Below, piece by piece: positions 21,401 through 33,400 of a stretch of DNA of 64,000 bases. The notes beneath the pieces are model-generated. The model was not told the DNA's origin and did not search any database. It saw only the letters and a program-made list of their open reading frames with translations. Numbering within the stretch: position 1 is the stretch's first letter; the number at the start of each line of letters is the position of its first letter. The DNA lies in the NCBI GenBank assembly GCA_024449915.1, contig JAMZAV010000789.1, positions 186,001 to 250,000 of the forward strand. Reading direction: 5' to 3'. Source of the stretch: Sweltsa coloradensis. Its lineage: Eukaryota; Arthropoda; Insecta; Plecoptera; Chloroperlidae. A program made the position numbers and the translations under genes.

Positions 21401-24400
21401 CATAAGAAATATTTCTTCGATTGTACCAAAAAACAATACACCTCTAAGTTCAGAGATTTCGAAGGTCCCCTCCAATTTTCATCAAGATCGGATATGCCGT
21501 TTGCCTGGTAGAGAGTTAACAAACAGACAGGAAAAAAAAAACACCCGAGCTAAATTTTTTGGGGGTCAGTGAAATTGAAGTCTTCGCTTCGCTCATCCAA
21601 TTATGAGAAATATTTATTCGATTGTACCCAAAAACTTAGCAGGTCTAAATTCAGAGATTTAAAGCACCCCTAAAAACATTATCAAGATCGGACTAGACTA
21701 TAGCCGTTTCTCCGGTTAAGAAACAGACAGAAAAGCATTTTTCTCATGGAAGTGAAATAATTGAAGTCTTCGCTACGCGCATCCAAAAATCCGGCCTGCT
21801 GACAGCTATAATTATACTGATGTAAAAGTGGAAATGAAAATATCCCAATGATCTCAATATGACAGATTTCACGGGTTTTACACGTGCCTTACGCTCGAGG
21901 GGTCACTGGTTCGATATCAGCTCCCGGCAATGGATAAAAAGGATTTTTTTTTTTTTAATATTTTCAATCATTGACGAATTCTGGGCTTGAGTTCGCATTC
22001 CTTTCTAACTTTTTTAAAAACCTATGTTCCTGAAATGCGTCGTACCGGATAAAGCGATAAGTTTGGGTATTAGAGGCCATTTCTACAAAAAAAAAAAGTG
22101 TTTTATATACTCATCGAGAGAGTAGGCGTGAATGATTGTGAACTAATGGCCTATATTTAACAGCTATTGACCTTTCTTGAACGCGTTGAACAACGAATAG
22201 GCGTTGACAGAAGATAAAATAAATAACATCGACAATGGTGCTTCGGCGGTAGCACGCTACCCAGCAAACAGAAATCATCTTGCCCGCATAATGCCCGCAT
22301 CCCTGCCCGCAAGTTGCCCGTACGGGCCCCGTACGGGCATGCCATGAGGGCGCCCTTAAAAATATGTCACCCCCGCCCGCATCCTGCCCGTACGGGCAAG
22401 CCCGCATTGTAGCTCATCCTGCCCATACGGGCAAGCCCGCATTGTGGCTCATCCTGCCCGTACATGCAAGTCCACGTACGCTACGCCATCTAGTATACAC
22501 GCAAGTAACCCACGAACCAAAAATAAGAATAACAAAATTAAAAAATTAATCACTTTTAAGGGGTTTTAACTAATTTCATATTAGAGATCGATAAGGAGAG
22601 AACAAGTACAATTATATAGACAGAACATCAGAAGTATAAATTTTATCGCCAAGACCCGGACTCGAACACGAGACACCTCCCTCCACTTCCGGACGCGTTC
22701 ACCACTCGGACACTGCACCTGTGAGTAACTGGGCGCGTTAGCTGGCTTACGAGCGTCTTTAGCCCATGTGCGTGTATTGCGGAACGTAGCACTGCAGACG
22801 CTACTTGCGTTTTCGGTATAATTTGTTATGTGTTTTGTTTTATTTTGTTTCTTTAACTTATGGTTCATGATTTTTTAACTAAAAATTAATATTTAAACTT
22901 AGATACTTTCATTATTTGTTTCATTGATAGGCTTCAACAAATATACTGAAATGAAACATACTCGAATACTAATCGTAATGTAGAGAATAACCTTGATTAT
23001 ATTGGTATTATATTGGTAATTATTATAATTGGTAAATATTATTGGTAATTATAATTATATTGGTAATAAGTGAAGACATGACATTCAGCAGATAAAATGT
23101 TTTTTAAAATAGACTTAAAAATCTACATGAACATTTAACAAGAACAAAAATAGGCTTATTGGATTGTACAATCCAAACAAGCACTGACCAAAATTAATTC
23201 TGTATAGTAGGTGAGACTTCTTAATGTGAAACTTAAAAAAAAAGTGTATACAATTTCGGAGAGAATGCGTGAGGATTTGCTAAGAAATAATTATAATATG
23301 AATGTAGTACATAATGTAGTGCTAATACATAATATTGTGTAATATAATGGAAGTGTCATAAATCCTTCATAATAGACTTAAATCAGTATATATATATATA
23401 CGATAACTATACCTTGTGTGAAAAAGCTTACAATCTGCTCATATTAATACAATTAATACAATATTATTAACTTATTAGGAAAACGACTAACTCGTTGTTA
23501 GACGAGTGAGTGAGCCATGTGTTGAGTACCCGGTAACATTCCCTTTCTTCCCCTACCTAGGGCCTCTCCATGCCTATCATAGGTTATAGAGTGGCGCATT
23601 ATGGCCTTACAGTTGACCCTCAAAACCCTATTAATTATAGCTTTATAATTATTATCAAACTTAAATGCAAATGTCCCGGATACTCATCAACACATGATTC
23701 GCTCACTCGTCTAACAACGACTTTGGCGTTTTCCTAGTCTAGTTGGCGAAGGTGCCCTTTATACCCGAAATGTGGAAGACCTAGGTTCAAACCCTCCGTC
23801 GGGAAAGATTTTCTAATTTCTGGATCGTATTTAAAAAATTATAAAACATGTTTTGAAATGCATACTATACTACGAAAACATGGGCAGTACGAAATACGAC
23901 CAAAGATTGCAAGGTTTACTCAATCTCTCAGCGGAATTTAGTAGGTTGAAATGGTAACGGATTTTTCTCATTTTGTTAGCAGTTCTCAGTTACCTGGTCA
24001 CGGATGTCTGTTTAAAATTTTAGCTCAAACTATTTGGTCGTAGGGCCGTAAGGGACCGGACAAACAAACAAACAAGATGTAAAACCAATGTAAATTCAAC
24101 TAACTACAATTCTTTTGAGTCCACTTTGCAGTGTTCTTGGAGCAGATTCCACCCGCAACCATGATGCCCGCATCTTGCTTCATCTTGCCCTTAGGGCGAG
24201 ATGGAGACTTGCCCGTAATCCACCCGCAACCATGATGCCCGCATCTTGCCCGTATCTCGCCCTTAGGGCAAGATACGGGTAAGATGGATATTAAATTTTA
24301 CGGGCAAATTTCAACGTGCCCATATAACCGCCCTAACGGCAACATGAGGGCAATTACCAAGATGCCCGTAATCCGCAAATAGCCCGCACTTCCCACATTG

Positions 24401-27400
24401 CCCGTATGGGCCCCGCAAGTTGCCCGCACTGTTCTGTTTGCTGGGTATACTCGAATTCGGGTTGTCAAGGGCTCGATTCTCAATGCCGATAATCCCGAAT
24501 GAAGTTTTCCTGATGCTTTTGTCATTTTCTCTGTTTTGTATTCATTCATTTGACAAATTATTTTATTTACTTCAATGAAGAGACATTGTCCATTACTTTC
24601 CAATCTACTCGCAAATCCCAAATCCCAAATCCCCAAACATATTATGTGCTGAAAATTAAACTATAGTCTATAGTGAAGTTAATAATAATATATAGTAGGC
24701 CTATGGATATTATAACGTAAGTGGCAATGACACGTTTTACACACACGTTTTATCAATTTGTACCTTCACTTTCACATATCTTAAACTCGATTTTCTGTAG
24801 AAATATCATCCAAATGAACCAAAGTAAAAAGGCAATTGTCATATATCTACACTTTTTATTTTAAGTATAAGCCTTTAGTGTGCCTAGTTTTAAAATAATC
24901 GACTTTTTTACTATGATCCAGGAACAAAAAGTATCCAAAAACTTCGGGATTTTGTTGACTGTGAATGATGAGTGATGACCCGATGACCGCTTACTATTTT
25001 GTCCCTTCATCCTAATGTCCACTGTTTCTATAAACACTAACCGCAACATTGTATGTGAAAACCCAGTAAATGATAATAAGGGGGGACGCCACAAGTCACG
25101 ATTTTGCAATATGACGTGCATGCATGAGTATTTAAGTGCAGTTTATCATCCATTTAAGGTTCAAATTGCATCAACATGTTTTCACTTGTAGATGCCTCTG
25201 TTCGTAAAGCTATTATTACTAACTACAGGATATGCACGTTCGTCGCTTACTGTAATGTCGCCTGTCGGCTATCTCTTTGCCAGTGCCGTACAACGCAATT
25301 TTGCAATTGATTATCCGGTATCTTAAAAACGCATATGGTTTTATTAATTATTAAATATTTGCCTTACTGACAATTTTATCATCATGTGTTACAAAATATT
25401 ACATTTTAAATTTTTATTTGTTTTACGTGAACTGCTTTTTCGGTTTCTAATGCAATTTAAAAACCGTGAATGAATCATGAAAAAATAATTTCAACGAAAT
25501 TTGTGTGGGCTGCGTGTAGCCTATGCGAAGTGGGTGAAATAAGACTTGTAGACTACAGAAAGTGAAACGTTCCAAGGTCCTTCACTAAACTAAAGAACTT
25601 TATAAAATACATAATTCCCCTGGGCTTTTGTCTTGAACAACCCGCGAATATACCACGCAGCAACTTTGAATCGATCAATCAATGTCCGATACGGGTTTAA
25701 GACATCATCATCGTCGTGAAATGTGGTGAGAGCCTTGGTTTTAACCCCTCCCATCCCACTTGACGGGGAGGAAAACGGAAGCAGCCAAAAATTGATAATG
25801 GAGAATAGAAAGTGAGAAACTTGGAAAATCTTTTTAAAAGGTAGTTCGTCTGCTTTTTATAAATCAAGTGTAGTGTAATTGCTGTGAAGACAAGAAGCGC
25901 AATATAGGGGGAAACGCGTTTAAGATAAAATTTTTAACATCTTATTCGACTGCAATGACCGTGCCGTGATACAACCTTTTTTAAGGTTGCAGTAGTATCT
26001 TTATTAACATTCTGCAATTTTACATGACATGAATTATACAATTGCATAATCTACGTAAAAATACAAAAGTATTGCATCAATTTGAATCTCGATGTCTACA
26101 ATAATCTATACATAATTAATCTATGTCAAGATTGAAAGTGAAGGTGAAATTGGAAGTAGGCCTATCTAAAATATTATAATCTAAGTAAAAAAATGCTTAA
26201 GCCTATATACTTGTTTTGTTTATTCCTAAATCCTAAGTAACATTAGTAAATACACGTCCACAAGACTACATAATTTCGTCCAACGGAGATATATTTTGGC
26301 GCTTAAAAAATTGATTCATTACATAATTAAAATCTTCTTGTAGATTCAGTCAGGTTATACATGTAGGTGTGTTAACAATGCGTAATCATCGATATTGGTT
26401 TGAGACTCAGTCGAGGCAAACGCTTATTTCATTTGATACAAGCCTCATACTCGTTGTTATTGTAAGCATACATACTTGGATACATTATTAACATAGAAAG
26501 ATATTAATTTTCCAATTTCATTAAAGGCGACGTGTGCCGTATATAATGTCAAAGTGTATCAAAAATTTGATTTTTAGAAGAAAGCGTCGGCAAGAAAATG
26601 CGATCACAAACACATAACATCGAACGTAATCTAACCAATCAAGTAGGCCTACACTGTAATATTAAAATGCCAAAATGTTTATTGAAGCATAATGAATGCC
26701 TGGCAAATGGTATATTATTTGCAACACCAGTACAGTTTCACCTTGCATTCTATGCGACGTAACTGCATTAATATTCCGAGCATAATCTCGGCTAGGTGTC
26801 ATTTCACGTAACAACCAGTCTGCCTGTCGAAGATTACTAATAAATTACTCGGTCTCGACTCTCGATATAAGACGGTAACTAGAAGCAATGATTCACCCAT
26901 CATGCAGGTGAGAAGACCAGTCACCTTCATCCAGGAGAGAGGTACCTTGTTTGGCATTCCAATGATAAGTGCTGGCTCTGATGGTTGTTTGATTAGACAG
27001 TCATGGCTTACGTATGTCCGGGCAAAAAAAAAACATTTTCGTAGGAATGGCTGCTGTAGGGTACAGTTTTACCCGATGTGACCCTCTTCAGGTGACTAAA
27101 TATTTCTAAGGATGTTCGTTTTATTGTGAAGGGAATGTCCAGTTAATGAAGAGGACAAAATCCCAGCATTTGAAAACCTAGGAAAAAACTTTCAATGAAT
27201 ACTGCCGGTGGCCAGATTCGAACTCCAGTCCTCCAGGGCTTCTAATCAGAGCAATGAAACGGTTCCGGAAATACAATAGAAAGTCGTCTATATCTATGAG
27301 GGATTAATACAATAAATTATGATTCAATCTGAGACTTAATTGGCATGAGTTAAATGGTTGCGTTTGTTGTGTGCAACACAACACTCATCTTGTATTGTTA

Positions 27401-30400
27401 TCTATTTGATATTTTTCTAAAATTAATCTGAAATTGACATAACTTTTGTAAATTTAAGCATGTGATTCCCTTTTTTCGGTTTAAGCTAGAGGTTTAAGAG
27501 TTTTTAATATATTACCCAACTTATTTTGCTAATAATCAAATCAAATTTAATTTCGGGATTGTTGGGATTGCAGCATGAAAATTTTCTGTGTCAATATGTG
27601 TATTATAATTATTATTAGTTGTATTATTAGGGAGTATGGTATCAAAACCCAAAATTTCATAATCATTTTTGCTCTTTTGATAATACATCTGACACCACTG
27701 GCTGCTATAATCTGATATAGAGTTGTGAATTACATGTAAGGTAGTGATGAAAGCATTGCGCTATTTGAGTACGTTCGGAAACGTGTAATATCACACAGCA
27801 AATAAATTCATGTCTAGCAAAAAGTAATGTTTTAATGCTAATTATCTGAAGGTTTAACAACGACTTGACACATCACGATCTTTCTGATCGTACTACGTCT
27901 AACTAACGGTACCATCTGCTAACTACGACGTAGCTAACTGGGCATCAACAAACGGTTACCATCAATCCACGCAACTAAGGACGGTAGCTAACTGATCCAA
28001 CTAAACGGTAGCCATCCATGCACCTAACTAAAGGACGGTAGCTAACTGGCCAAAAGATTCGGGACGGAAGCGAACTGGCCTGGGCCACCCAACTAAAGGT
28101 AGCCATCCGTGCACCCGACTCGGGGACGGTAGCGAACTGGTCACCCAACTAAAAGGTAGTCAGCCAGTCACCTAACCAAGAGAACGACGAACTAATCTTC
28201 AGGAAGTCGCCTATCCATCTTCTAGTTTTTATTCCGAGATGATGATCAGTTGCGTGATGACAGCTGGTGTCCAAGCTGGACCGGTTCTTGACCACAGTGG
28301 ACTGACTGGAGGAATGGAATGCCATTCGTCCGACAACCAGGCGCCATGTATTACAACTTACAAGGTGCTACTACCACAATCGTCACCCGAGGACGGGACA
28401 GGCTATTTTTAAGTCTTCATTTCCGGTTTCTTATTTTATTCGCGTCGCGTGTGATGGGTGCGATCAGAAATTTATTTGCGCTTCGAGCAACTAAACTCGT
28501 TCAGAAGTAAAGAATTATTAATGAAACGAAAATTATTAGTATTATCATTATTAATAATAATTAAAACAATATCGTTAAATTTTGACTGTTATTAACAAAA
28601 TAATGCGTTAAGGCTAACATGGCAAAAATTTGCAAAACGGATACTCAAACATTTAGTTCCTATCCGTATGCACATTTCCTTGTCATTTCCCATTTGAGAA
28701 CTACTACACTGAGCATAACATTATTTTTATGTTATAATTCTGTTCGTAATAATTTATAATAGCAGAAAATAATCGTAACAACTTCCGTTATTGTGATCAA
28801 TAACCTTTTCATAGTTCCCGGTTGATACTATTAAGATAAAAGCTAATTATTATGTGTCTCACTAAAAAGTGTCACTTTGTGTTTTTATATATGTATTATT
28901 ATCATTAACCCAGCAGTAAAAATCGCATTACGTGTGTGCTTTAAAAAACAACAGTAAAATATTGCTATGGTGATCACTAATCAATACAAACAAACATGAA
29001 ACGTGCAATTGATCCATTATTGTGTCATGTACGTGTGTACTGTGTACTGTCGTATTTATTTTGACTGTTCATTAAAAACAACGACATTGATTACATATAA
29101 CACGTTAGCAATTCCTGTATGTATAACCAGATACATATTTGGGTTCAATGTCTCTAAAGAGAAAATTAGACAATAATTGATTATTAATGATTGTAAGTGA
29201 TTGCAAACACATTAATTGGCACTTAAAACTGTGGAATACAATTATTCGTTGATGACATGTTGACGTTGTATACAATATTGTGCTGCCGTGAGGTCAACAC
29301 CCACTTGATGAAAGCAGGTCAGATGACGTCATTATAGTCGCACTTTCTATGAGCACACTTCTGAAAATATTTTACAATTAACATGACTTGGTAAAGACAT
29401 GAGGTCATAATCATTAGAAAAAACTACTTGCAAGTCTGTTAGGCCGGCCCGTGACCGAAGCAATTATTTACAAAAAATATTATTTAGTGTTTCTATTGAG
29501 ACACTTTTTGTCGTGATGTTGGTTTGTTCACAAATGTGTGAGGAAATACAAATATTGCGATTTGCAATATATAATGCATTATTTTCACTTCAACTAGAAT
29601 AAGATCTGCATTTGAATTATTGTGAGTGAAAAACGCACTAGAATGAAAATAAAGCAATATCTACTGTAGCATTCCAGCTTCCATTGGCGCGCTCACAGCA
29701 AGCTGCACTCATCTTTAAATTGAGGTTGATGGCAATTTGATGAGAAAATAAGTGATCATAAACTAATTCCGAATTAAAACAATTAGTAGTACTTCAATAT
29801 CCTCAGAAGGCCACGATAAATAGGTATGGCAAATTATACAAATGAATATTATTTGCAGGGTCTAGCTAGAAACTGATTTCATCCTAGAAGTGACCCTAGA
29901 AATCACAATTGATTTGTTTTTTACCATCGTAAACATGTTTGACTGAGAGAGTTTTGTGTTTACTTATTTATTTATTACAAAGTTAGTTGTAATTATTATG
30001 GTGTGAATTCAGTTGAATTTCAAAATGGTTTGTACCGACATGGGCTCGACCCTAACCAACCAGCGATGGATATGAATGCTCTATTGGTTAAGCTACCAAC
30101 AAAATAATAGAGTTGACAAATAACAAACTTCATCTAATTGCTATTTCGATTGTGAATGTCGTGAGCATGGTGAAGCGTACAGCAGATACCACACGGAAAT
30201 AATTTGATGTAGTTCGTACTTGACCATGCACTGTACGATCACATGATATTTGTCAGTATGGTCAAGTGGCAATAACACCGGTACATAGAACCGGATTACT
30301 GGGATTCGAGTCCAAGACAGGACAAGTATCATGACTATTTCCAGCTCATATAATATTATAAATTCATTTCAAGAGCTAATTTTATCCTGCGTTATTAAAA

Positions 30401-33400
30401 AAATGTATTAGCATTGAAAGCTTCTTCAACCTAGAGAGGGAACACACGATGAAGTTTTTGGATGAGCGAAGCGAAGACTTCAATTTCACTGACCCCTCAA
30501 AAAATTTAGCTCCAATGTTTTTTGTTTTTTTGTCTGTTTGTTCGCACGATTCCCGACAAACGGCATATGCGATCTTGATGAAAATTGGAGGGGACCTTCG
30601 AAATCTCTAAACTTAGACCTGCCACGTTTTTGGGTACAATCGAAGAAATATTTCTCATGAATATCGTACTTTTACGATTTTTTTCAATTTTTGTGCGATA
30701 TTTTCGTGACATTTGGGCCGATTCTGACCAAACGGGTGGGGTTACAACGTTCATTTTTACATGGACATTAATGTAATGGTGATGTATTGCTTTTTCAAAG
30801 AAAAAGTTGAAAAAGTTAGCCAGAATCCATAGAATAAAGGTTTTAATATGAGTTTTTTTAGTTTTATAATAACAATGAACAAGTAAACATAGAAACTTGA
30901 CAACAATCACCTACAATGCATTCAAAATGCACTTGCAAAGAAAAAGTGGTCCCGCGCAAACTAAAAACATACAAAAAAGCTCATCCATCAACGCGGCGGG
31001 ACTTAAGCGTTTTCCTAGTATATATATATATATATTATACACCATTTTAAAGTGAACGAGGAAGTAGTCAACTCTTACTTTTTCAAATATGTGTTTTTGT
31101 AACTATTTGTAATGTTCATTTCATGAAAGAATTAATTCAAACTTGGAGTTTTAAAACTTTTTGGATGAGCGAAGCGAAAACTTCAATTTCACTGACCCCC
31201 CAAAAAATTTAGCTCGGTTGTTTTTTTGTTTGTTTGTTTTTTTTTTTTTTTTTTTTTTTGTTTTTTTTGTCTGTTTGTTCGCACGATTCCGGGCAAACGG
31301 CATATGCGATCTTGATGAAAATTGAAGGGGACCTTCGAAATCTCTGAACTTAGACGTGCCACGTTTTTGGGTACAATCGAAGAAATATTTCTCATGAATA
31401 TCGCACTTTTACGATTTTTTTCGATTTTTAGTGCGATATTTTCGAGACATTTGGGCCGATTCTGACCAAACGGGTAGGGCTACAACGTTCATATTTCACA
31501 TGGACATTAAGATAATGATGATGTATTGCTTTCTGAAAGAAAAAGTTGAAAAAGTTAGCCAGAATCTATAGAAATAAAGCTTTTAATATAAGTTTTTTGA
31601 CTTTTTGTGCGATATTTTCGTGCCATTTGGGTCAATTCTGACCAAACGGGTGAGGCTACAACGTTCATATTTCACATGGACATTAAGGTGATGGTGATGT
31701 ATTGCTTTCTGAAAGAAAAAGTTGGAAAAGTTAGTCAGAATCTATAGAAATAAGGCTTTTAATATAAGTTTTTTATTTTTAGTGTGATATTTTCGTGCCA
31801 TTTGGGCCAGTTCTGACCAAACGGGTGGGCCTTCAACGTTCATATTATACATGGACATTAAGGTTATGGTGATGTAGTACCTTTTAAAAGAAAAAGTTGA
31901 TAAAGTTAGCCGGAATCCATAGAAATAAAGCTTTTAATATAAGTTTTTACGGTAAATAATACCAATTGACAGGTAACGAAAGAAATTTGACAACAATCAC
32001 TTACAATGCGTAGGTAGCAAAACAAAGCACTTGGAAAAGTAAAGATATCCCACGCAAACTAAAAACTTTAAAAAGCTCATCCATCAACGCGGCGGGACTT
32101 TAGCGTTTTCCTAGTATTAGATTAATAACGGTGACGGCAGCAAGCGTATTAGTATGCTACAATATAACTTTTCCAAATGATAAGTTTAAAATCGTAAAAC
32201 GTATGCGTTGTTATTGACATAAAATGCGTTATAATACAGAATAATGCCTAATTAATAATTGTATCACTGTTCAATAATTGCAAGTGATAGTGACCAAAAC
32301 ATTACAATTAGAAGTGTTGTTATTTTGTGTACAATTAACATTTATTTTTCGTTGACATTGCCCTTCAACAAGGATGTCAGAATGAACCTCTTGGTGACAT
32401 TGGGGGTCAAGGGGTGGGGTTATACTCAAAGAATTGAAATTGAAAACCCGGCCCCTCCACCAAAGACATTTCAACCAATCACTTCAACGCTGGAACATAA
32501 AGCACTCAAAAAGGGGGAACTTCGTTCTCTATTTTGGTTACCTCGTATCTAAGCTAAATAAACTAAAATTATAATAACGAGTTTACCTTTTTGCGAATAA
32601 GTCCATGTGCTAATGGTAATGGGATCTAAATAATGTTACAATGTTTTACACCACAACTTTTTTTTATGAAAACTTGTGGGAAAAAACATTTAAATTAATC
32701 AACAACATTATTTCTCCAATTTAATCATATTGTAATAAGATAGTAATCTTGTGTTAATTGTGTTTACATTTACAAACAAGCCATGCATAAAATCTATTTA
32801 TTTTGCTATATATTAATCGTGTGAGCATGTAAAAGGGCCAAATGCAATTTTTAAAAAAATGCAAATTTTAACATAACAATAATTTCTAAATTGTAGTAAA
32901 AAATAAAAATTAATACAAAACAACTTCATGAAAACTTTGCAAAAATATCACTCACTCACCAAACACAACAAAAATACACTAGTGAAATATTGACCCCTTT
33001 GGTTATTACTAAACCGAGTATCAAAATATCAACAAAACGATGTTCGTATACAGGTACAAACGAGATGAGAAAGTTTGTTATTGTATTGTCGACCTGAACT
33101 GGCCCATAGATCAAATAACGTCGCAATCTTATTTTTGTTACAAGGTACACATTTCCAATGGGACACATTTATAGAATGTAGTAAAATTGACAATCTTTGC
33201 TCGTCTGGTATAGTTCACCCAATGTTCATACATATAACATTATACCCACATAAAAACAAAACACGTTCTACCAATGACTCTGGCAAGTTAAAAGGCTACT
33301 TCCTTAGAAAAAATATGTAGGACTACATTTTCATTGTAGTTAATTCATATTGAAGGCGCTACAATTCTGCGCTTAATTAAAATAATTGAATAATTGAATA

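Larger units (their letters stand above)
22260..24445. mobile_element. composite TIR element with CCCAGCAAACAGAA ends and CCCGCA arrays
   Basis: CCCAGCAAACAGAA at 22260 and TTCTGTTTGCTGGG ending at 24445 are exact inverted repeats, flanked on both sides by TA (22258-22259 and 24446-24447). Both subterminal regions (22280-22470 and 24125-24430) are packed with GCCCGCA and GCCCGTA motifs. The left one has about 2.5 copies of a 35-bp unit (GCCCGCATTGTAGCTCATCC). The middle holds other insertions: a tRNA-Ser-like SINE, a palindromic Helentron-like piece, a SINE head and a family-F-like fragment. No transposase frame is visible. The superfamily is not determined; TA duplication is seen in several. 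Confidence 0.65.

Noticed and set aside
22390..22470. CRISPR-like array of regular GCCCGCATT units
   Set aside because: Only about 2.5 direct units with no unique spacers, lying in a transposon subterminal region of a eukaryotic genome.
24298..24636. 112-codon minus-strand frame
   Set aside because: It crosses the end of the CCCGCA-rich TIR element at 24445, and part of its coding look comes from the repeats.
30506..30910. 134-codon minus-strand frame, and near-copies at 20453, 31189, 47172 and 48112
   Set aside because: All lie in Helentron-like B elements and look alike only because the elements do. No splice context, and the repeated KK/QKK ends come from the T-run.
32259..32552. 97-codon plus-strand frame in intron 1
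   Set aside because: AT-rich start, no acceptor or donor fitting the FAS1 phase, and no recognisable domain.
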